NCBI GenBank assembly: GCA_002399225.1
Contig: DHDF01000075.1
Location: forward strand, 350 to 5,408
Reading direction: 5' to 3'
DNA length: 5,059 nucleotides
Source: a bacterium UBA4883
GTDB taxonomy: Bacteria > Bacillota > Clostridia > Oscillospirales > Acutalibacteraceae
Shown: positions 1 to 3,028 of the stretch, in pieces
How the letters are laid out: each line of letters starts with the position of its first letter
How positions within the stretch are numbered: the first letter of the stretch is position 1
Made by a program: the position numbers and the translations under genes
The notes under the pieces: generated by a model
What the model was told of the DNA's origin: nothing
The model's database searches: none
What the model saw: only the letters and a program-made list of their open reading frames with translations

Positions 1-459
1 CGCCGCGCGGCAGATGCGGTTCGCCTTTGTCGCAATCAGGCTCTGGTGATTGATGGTCAGCAGGATCATGGTCTCAATGAACTGGGCCTGGATCACCGGC
101 CCGCGCACGGTGAGGATCGGCTCGCCGGGGAAGATCGGCATTCCCTCGGGCACCGACCAGACGTCGCAGCAGAAGCGGAAATTCTCCAGGTAGCGGATAA
201 ACTCCTCATTAAAGATTTTGCAGTTGTGGAGATAGTCGATATCCTCCGGCGTGAATTTCAGGTTCTTCAGGTAATCCACAAGCTGCTGAACGCCCGCCAT
301 AATGGCGTACCCTCCGCTGTCCGGTATTTCACGGAAGAACATGTCAAAATAGACAATGGTGTTCCGGTACCCGTTCGTGAAATACCCGTTCGCCATGGTG
401 ATCTCGTAAAAATCGGTCAGCATGGTCAGGTTCTTACTTTTTTCACTGTTCTTTTCCAA
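1..459 (-). CDS. pncB: Nicotinate phosphoribosyltransferase, N-terminal part (runs off left edge)
   Basis: This is the first 153 residues of NAPRTase, the cytoplasmic niacin-salvage enzyme that joins nicotinate to PRPP, with ATP hydrolysis, to make nicotinate mononucleotide for NAD synthesis. The family signature LTDFYEITMANGYF lies at residues 14-27. The conserved PGEPILTVRGPVIQAQF stretch (111-127) and the TINHQSLIATKANRI stretch (135-149) follow, as in the substrate-binding N-terminal half of the family. Full-length homologues have roughly 480 residues, so about two thirds, including the catalytic histidine region, is outside the window. I place the start at a TTG (459-457) because a GGGGGA Shine-Dalgarno (472-467) sits 7 nt upstream; the first in-frame ATG (423-421, residue 13) lacks such a site and lies at the edge of the conserved domain. 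The gene is transcribed away from the rest of the window. The function is well supported; the exact start is inference. Confidence 0.93.
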   Translation of the reverse strand, partial: MEKNSEKSKNLTMLTDFYEITMANGYFTNGYRNTIVYFDMFFREIPDSGGYAIMAGVQQLVDYLKNLKFTPEDIDYLHNCKIFNEEFIRYLENFRFCCDVWSVPEGMPIFPGEPILTVRGPVIQAQFIETMILLTINHQSLIATKANRICRAA

Positions 460-511
460 AAAAACATCCCCCGAAATTATGATTCAAAAATTACTGTGAC
501 TTCCCATCCTC

Positions 512-551
512 AGACTGACATATTATAGACTGACACGAACTCGGGAATAAA
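512..551 (-). promoter_or_regulatory. Likely pncB promoter with a 9-bp direct repeat around the -10
   Basis: On the minus strand a perfect TATAAT (-10, at 527-522) lies about 65 nt upstream of the TTG start of pncB. The best -35 is TTTATT (551-546) with 18-bp spacing, a poor match, as often seen at regulated promoters. The 9-mer TGTCAGTCT occurs twice in direct orientation, at 535-527 and 520-512, with a 6-bp spacer that contains most of the -10. The predicted transcription start falls within the second copy. A protein bound to the repeats would block RNA polymerase. NiaR, the niacin-responsive repressor of Firmicutes, is a candidate from pathway knowledge only; I cannot confirm its motif here. 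Confidence 0.6.
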
Positions 552-560
552 TTCCGGAAT
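544..560. repeat. Overlapping GGAAT/ATTCC palindromes
   Basis: Three 5-bp half-sites follow one another: GGAAT (544-548), ATTCC (551-555) and GGAAT (556-560). The first two form an inverted repeat with a 2-bp spacer, and the last two form the perfect palindrome ATTCCGGAAT. The cluster overlaps and extends just upstream of the weak -35 of the pncB promoter, so it could bind a dimeric regulator. No family is recognised. Confidence 0.4.
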
Positions 561-576
561 CGTGCCACAGGCGAAA

Positions 577-689
577 GCGGCGGCAGCATGGCCCCCCATC
601 CGGCAGTTTTCCAGCGAGCCGGCTCCCGTCATTTGTGGCCGGTTTCACGGTTCTGTGCACCGGCCATGCAGCTAGGGCGGCCGCTGCCG
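577..689. repeat. GC-rich block of nested inverted repeats, possible structured RNA
   Basis: Several perfect inverted repeats are packed into about 110 bp. TGGCCGGT (636-643) pairs with ACCGGCCA (659-666) around a 15-nt loop that itself contains CAC/GTG. GCATGGCC (586-593) pairs with GGCCATGC (662-669). CGGCAGC (581-587) pairs with GCTGCCG (683-689). GAGCCGGCTC (616-625) is a self-palindrome, and CCGGC/GCCGG (600-604, 618-622) form another small stem. Some of these are mutually exclusive, so alternative folds are possible. No T-run follows either end, so it is not a simple terminator. The strand of any transcript is unknown and no known RNA family was recognised. Confidence 0.45.
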
Positions 690-846
690 GAAGTCAATGG
701 ATGTTCTCTTTTCTGGATTCCTTTCCGTTTTACTCTTAAATCAATATTTGATTGAACCGATAGAAAGTAGAAAGCATCGAAAGGAGCAAAGCCAAGTCCT
801 CCATCTCCGCCGACCGCCGACCGGTTTATCCCCTTGCAGGGCGGTT

Positions 847-885
847 CGCAGGAATCGGCTGAAACTTTCAGCCTTCCATCCTGCG
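847..885. repeat. Two-tier hairpin
   Basis: CGCAGG (847-852) pairs with CCTGCG (880-885). Inside it, GGCTGAA (857-863) pairs with TTCAGCC (867-873) around a 3-nt loop ACT. Thirteen pairs in two tiers with small internal loops make this one of the most stable local folds of the intergenic region. No poly-T follows on either strand, so it is not an intrinsic terminator. Its role is unknown. Confidence 0.45.
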
Positions 886-1026
886 GGGAATCATATAAAA
901 TTTCTCGATAAAGAATAATTTTTATGGTGTTGTGGCAGAATAATAATTGAATTCCGACATCATGCCCCAATTTATAAACTTTTTCTGAACAATCCTACGA
1001 ATCAGGTGAAAAAATCCATTTTTTTA

Positions 1027-1055
1027 TTGCAAAAATCACAAAAAAATATTATACT
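1027..1055 (+). promoter_or_regulatory. Sigma-A promoter of the XRE regulator gene
   Basis: TTGCAA (1027-1032) and TATACT (1050-1055) are separated by exactly 17 bp, with an A/T-rich spacer and A/T tracts just upstream. This predicts a start near 1062 and a leader of about 125 nt before the XRE gene. An imperfect 13-bp palindrome, TCAC-N5-GTGA (1058-1070), covers the predicted start site and is a candidate operator, possibly for autoregulation. Confidence 0.7.
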
Positions 1056-1083
1056 AATCACTGTCGGTGAACAAAGGAAGATA

Positions 1084-1115
1084 GATTCGGTCCCAAAAAG
1101 CTGTTTTGCCGAATC
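1084..1115 (+). promoter_or_regulatory. Leader hairpin upstream of the XRE gene
   Basis: GATTCGG (1084-1090) pairs with CCGAATC (1109-1115), and CAAAA (1094-1098) pairs with TTTTG (1104-1108). The result is a 12-bp stem with a 3-nt bulge (TCC) and a 5-nt loop. It lies in the predicted 5' leader, about 60 nt before the ribosome binding site, and has no T-run after it. It could affect mRNA stability or be a DNA site. Function is inference. Confidence 0.45.
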
Positions 1116-1187
1116 CTGCCGGCAAGCACAGTCGTGTGAAAAAGAAGTGTATGCGAAACCAAAATATGCTACGAGGAGATGAACGAA

Positions 1188-1436
1188 TTGAGATTGCGCA
1201 AACAGGCACTCGGGACCCGCAATTTGGTGGGTGCGCGTGTTGAAATGGCACGCAAGAATCAGGGTATGAAACAGAAGGAGCTTCTGGCTCAGCTTCAGGT
1301 CAATGGAGTCGATATGAATGCGTCCGGTCTGTCCAAACTGGAAGGGCAGATTCGCTATGTGACGGATTATGAACTCTCAGCACTGGCCAATATCCTCAAT
1401 GTCTCTGTGGATTGGCTCTTGGGCAGAGAAAAATAA
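1188..1436 (+). CDS. Short XRE (Cro/CI-type) helix-turn-helix regulator
   Basis: This 82-residue protein is essentially one Cro/CI-type DNA-binding domain. Helix 1 covers about residues 12-25 (NLVGARVEMARKNQ). Helix 2 is about 28-37 (KQKELLAQLQ), with the usual Gln before the helix. The recognition helix is about 43-51 (ASGLSKLE), and the closing VSVDWLLG is at 72-79, a very common ending in this family. It has no ligand or dimerisation domain, so it probably acts as a small repressor or autoregulator; the target is unknown. I prefer the TTG at 1188 because AGGAGATGA (1174-1182) forms a good Shine-Dalgarno 5 nt before it. The in-frame ATG at 1179 lies inside that site with no spacing, and would add three residues. 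The gene is monocistronic, between its own promoter (1027-1055) and a strong terminator. Confidence 0.88.
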   Translation: MRLRKQALGTRNLVGARVEMARKNQGMKQKELLAQLQVNGVDMNASGLSKLEGQIRYVTDYELSALANILNVSVDWLLGREK

Positions 1437-1446
1437 GCTTTAACGG

Positions 1447-1485
1447 AGGAGTGTTCCGTAAGAAATTGCGGGGCACTCTTTTTTT
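1447..1485 (+). terminator. Intrinsic terminator of the XRE gene
   Basis: GAGTGTTCCG (1449-1458) pairs with CGGGGCACTC (1469-1478), with two G-T wobbles, around a 10-nt loop. The stem extends two further weak pairs to 1447 and 1480. A T-run starts at 1479 and continues as a pyrimidine tract to 1496. It begins 11 nt after the stop codon. Confidence 0.9.
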
Positions 1486-1486
1486 C

Positions 1487-1515
1487 TTTCTTTTTTGGCC
1501 CACTTACGCTATAAT
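1487..1515 (+). promoter_or_regulatory. Probable promoter of the YtvI-like gene
   Basis: A perfect TATAAT (1510-1515) stands 43 nt before the TTG start of the membrane protein gene. The -35 is weak: TTTCTT at 1487-1492 with 17-bp spacing, embedded in the pyrimidine tail of the preceding terminator. This supports separate transcription of the downstream gene after termination of the XRE message. Confidence 0.5.
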
Positions 1516-1558
1516 GGATCATACTCTTTTCCGATTCAATTGACAAGGGGGAGTTCTG

Positions 1559-2680
1559 TTGTTCGACAAGAGCCAGCTGATTCGGATCAGACCGCTTTTG
1601 CTGTTTCTGGCTGTTTATACGGCCATATTTGTTCTGTTTGCTAAAACTTTAAAGTACACTTTTCCGTTTTTTGCCGGTTTTCTGCTTGCCCTGCTGGCCC
1701 AGCCGATGATCGACGGGTTGCGCGGCAAACTCCATTTTCATCCGGCTGCGGCCGCGGCTGTAGCGACTTTTGTGGTGTATATGGCGCTGTTTGGCCTGAT
1801 GATCCTTATCGGACTGTGGCTGATCCGTGAAATCAGTAATCTCATCACTTACATTTCTAGCATTTCCGCCGCCGACATGGGAACGCTGACTGCACCGTTC
1901 AACCGCCTGATCAAACAAATCAGCGGCTCCGCCACCCATTTTGACTCCAGCATCCTTCAGCAGGACCAGGAAAAGCTGCTGAGCTTTGCACAGACGAGTC
2001 TTTCTATTGCAACCAAAGTTCTTCGCACCGTGCTGGGATTTCTGACTTCTCTTCCAACCATTTTCACCATGTTCATCGTCATGATTTTTTCCACCTATTT
2101 TTTTTCCAAGGATATGCAGAAAATTAAAAATTTGTTTTTCGGGCTTTTTACGGCCGGAGGCGTAGACGATCTTCGCAGCTACTCCCGCAGCGGCCGGAAC
2201 CTCAGTGGAAAATACATCGGTTCTTACCTTCTGATCTACTTTATCACTTTTGTGGAAACTCTGATTGTCTTTTTCATTCTCGGCGTGCCCTATCCGCTCG
2301 TCTTGAGTCTGCTCACCGGCATTGCGGACATTCTGCCCATTCTTGGTCCTGGAACGGTCTACATTCCGCTCGCCTGCGTTTATTTCTGCACCGGCAAGTT
2401 TTTTATTGCGGGCGCACTTTTGGCTTGCTGGGTTATCATTTCTGCCATTCGTCAGATCATCGAACCGAAAATTGTCTCCTCTTCCATCAATATCCACCCG
2501 CTTTTCATTCTCGCCGCCATTTACTTCTCACTGGTTGCGAAGAACTTCTGGATCTTAATCTATATCCCTCTTCTGATCATTCTGTATCAATCCCTGACAA
2601 AATCCGGCAAGCTGCCCACCCTGTTCAAGCGCCCGGCAGCAGCCCGGCCGACGTCGAACGGCTCTGATACAAATCAGTAG
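1559..2680 (+). CDS. AI-2E family (UPF0118) membrane protein, YtvI-like
   Basis: This is a 373-residue polytopic inner-membrane protein. Hydrophobic segments lie near residues 10-29, 33-52, 66-88, 158-182, 219-243, 245-270, 273-297 and 312-345. A long hydrophilic stretch (about 91-155) follows the third segment, typical of the AI-2E transporter fold (PF01594). The family signature GIADILPILGPG is at 254-265, and the conserved RQIIEPKIV...IHPLFIL motif is at 298-318. Length and the LP-LG-GTV-IP pattern resemble YtvI, a sporulation-associated subfamily in Bacilli and Clostridia. The family name comes from the E. coli autoinducer-2 exporter TqsA; other members are Na+/H+ antiporters, so the substrate here is unknown. 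The TTG start is supported by AAGGGGGAG (1545-1553) 5 nt upstream. The C-terminal tail is short and rich in Pro, Ala and Ser. No T-tailed terminator follows. YtvI assignment is an inference; family membership is firm. Confidence 0.92.
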   Translation: MFDKSQLIRIRPLLLFLAVYTAIFVLFAKTLKYTFPFFAGFLLALLAQPMIDGLRGKLHFHPAAAAAVATFVVYMALFGLMILIGLWLIREISNLITYISSISAADMGTLTAPFNRLIKQISGSATHFDSSILQQDQEKLLSFAQTSLSIATKVLRTVLGFLTSLPTIFTMFIVMIFSTYFFSKDMQKIKNLFFGLFTAGGVDDLRSYSRSGRNLSGKYIGSYLLIYFITFVETLIVFFILGVPYPLVLSLLTGIADILPILGPGTVYIPLACVYFCTGKFFIAGALLACWVIISAIRQIIEPKIVSSSINIHPLFILAAIYFSLVAKNFWILIYIPLLIILYQSLTKSGKLPTLFKRPAAARPTSNGSDTNQ

Positions 2681-2718
2681 TTCGCAGCACTCCGGCTGAC
2701 TCAAAATGGAAAGCCCCG

Positions 2719-2747
2719 TTGACAGCCGGCCAAAAAGGTGTTAGACT
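2719..2747 (+). promoter_or_regulatory. Near-consensus sigma-A promoter of the small membrane protein gene
   Basis: A perfect TTGACA (2719-2724) and TAGACT (2742-2747) are separated by exactly 17 bp. This predicts a start near 2754 and a 90-nt leader. It is the best promoter of the window. A 7-bp inverted repeat, CCGGCTG (2692-2698) and CAGCCGG (2723-2729), overlaps the -35 and could bind a regulator or be the 3' structure of the upstream message. Confidence 0.85.
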
Positions 2748-2753
2748 GAAAGC

Positions 2754-2810
2754 AGTTGGTAAGCGGTTGCTAACCAACTCGTGGTTTTGACCCAATGGAC
2801 CGGCTGGTCC
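2754..2810 (+). promoter_or_regulatory. Structured 5' leader of the small membrane protein mRNA
   Basis: The first hairpin starts at the predicted transcript 5' end. AGTTGGT-A-AGC (2754-2764) pairs with GCT-A-ACCAACT (2769-2779) around a GGTT loop, giving ten pairs with one A-A mismatch. The second is GGACC (2797-2801) and GGTCC (2806-2810) around GGCT, with a possible outer CCC/GGG extension. Neither has a T-run, so they are not attenuators of the classic kind. A 5'-terminal stem-loop usually protects mRNA from 5' decay; a ligand- or protein-sensing role is possible but not shown by the sequence. Confidence 0.55.
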
Positions 2811-2843
2811 GGGGCGGAATCGCGTGTCACTGGAGGTGATTGT

Positions 2844-2975
2844 ATGGCAACCTGGATTGTCATCAGCCTGTTGATCGCTGCGTTTGCATTTTTGGGATTC
2901 CATTCGAGGAGTTCTTTAAGCTGCGGCAGCTGCGGGGGATTTGAAGAACCCGCTGACATCAACCGCAAACGCTAA
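2844..2975 (+). CDS. 43-residue single-pass membrane protein with a CxxC motif
   Basis: The start is fixed by a consensus Shine-Dalgarno, GGAGGTGA (2832-2839), 4 nt before the ATG, together with a near-consensus promoter and a terminator of its own. Residues 3-19 (TWIVISLLIAAFAFLGF) form one transmembrane helix. A short basic and serine linker follows, then CGSCGG at 27-32 and a charged tail ending in NRKR. The layout resembles FeoB-associated Cys-rich membrane proteins (PF12669), small partners found near ferrous-iron transporters. Those usually carry more cysteines than the two here, and no feoB is in the window. A thiol or metal-binding role for the CxxC is inference. It is convergent with the calcium pump, not co-transcribed with it. 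That it is a gene is well supported; its function is unknown. Confidence 0.82.
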   Translation: MATWIVISLLIAAFAFLGFHSRSSLSCGSCGGFEEPADINRKR

Positions 2976-2987
2976 GACTTTGAGTGG

Positions 2988-3028
2988 AGAGGGTCCGCCG
3001 GTCAATTCCGGCAGACCTTCTTTTTTTT
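2988..3028 (+). terminator. Intrinsic terminator of the small membrane protein gene
   Basis: The stem is AGAGGGTC-C-GCCGG (2988-3001) pairing with CCGGC-A-GACCTTCT (3008-3021), with one C-A mismatch and one G-T wobble, around a TCAATT loop. Eight Ts (3021-3028) follow on the plus strand. On the minus strand no T-run follows, so it serves only the plus-strand gene. The loop contains the stop codon of the convergent ATPase gene. Confidence 0.88.

Larger units (their letters stand above)
561..1026. other. Gene-poor intergenic region with a GC-rich and an AT-rich half
   Basis: I see no credible gene here. Open frames exist on both strands (for example 629-970 minus and 697-918 plus), but they lack ribosome binding sites, have poor start contexts and give low-complexity translations that fit no family I know. 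About 575-690 is GC-rich and dense in inverted repeats. The stretch from about 890 to 1060 is very AT-rich. A perfect inverted repeat AATCAA-TAT-TTGATT lies at 739-753. No tRNA, rRNA or riboswitch consensus could be matched with confidence. The region separates the divergent pncB and XRE regulator units and may hold regulatory RNA or gene remnants. Confidence 0.6.

Noticed and set aside
46..528. Open frame of 160 codons on the plus strand
   Set aside because: It is the antisense shadow of pncB, whose minus-strand translation matches NAPRTase clearly.
770..830. GEMM/c-di-GMP riboswitch-like words (CGAAAG and GCAAAGCC)
   Set aside because: The words are present, but the upstream GCACAGGGCAAACC-type segment and the pairing needed for the fold are missing, and no gene follows at a suitable distance.
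697..918. Open frame of 73 codons on the plus strand
   Set aside because: No Shine-Dalgarno, no family resemblance, and the translation crosses the 847-885 hairpin.
629..970. Open frame of 113 codons on the minus strand in the intergenic region
   Set aside because: It starts at a TTG without a ribosome binding site, crosses GC-rich inverted repeats, and gives no recognisable protein.
1151..1243. Possible 30-codon leader peptide overlapping the XRE start
   Set aside because: Its ATG has only a poor AAGAAG-like site and its sequence lacks any leader-peptide pattern. The overlap is probably chance.
1540..1545. Perfect TTGACA hexamer just before the YtvI-like gene
   Set aside because: A -10 would fall inside the coding sequence, no suitable hexamer is there, and the bases are next to the ribosome binding site.
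1649..2497. Open frame of 282 codons on the minus strand
   Set aside because: It is a hydrophilic mirror image of the hydrophobic AI-2E protein gene, with no start signals.
2781..2843. Upstream extension of the small membrane protein to a 64-residue frame
   Set aside because: The earlier ATG lacks a ribosome binding site and lies between the two leader hairpins. The ATG at 2844 has a consensus GGAGGTGA and begins right at the TM helix.
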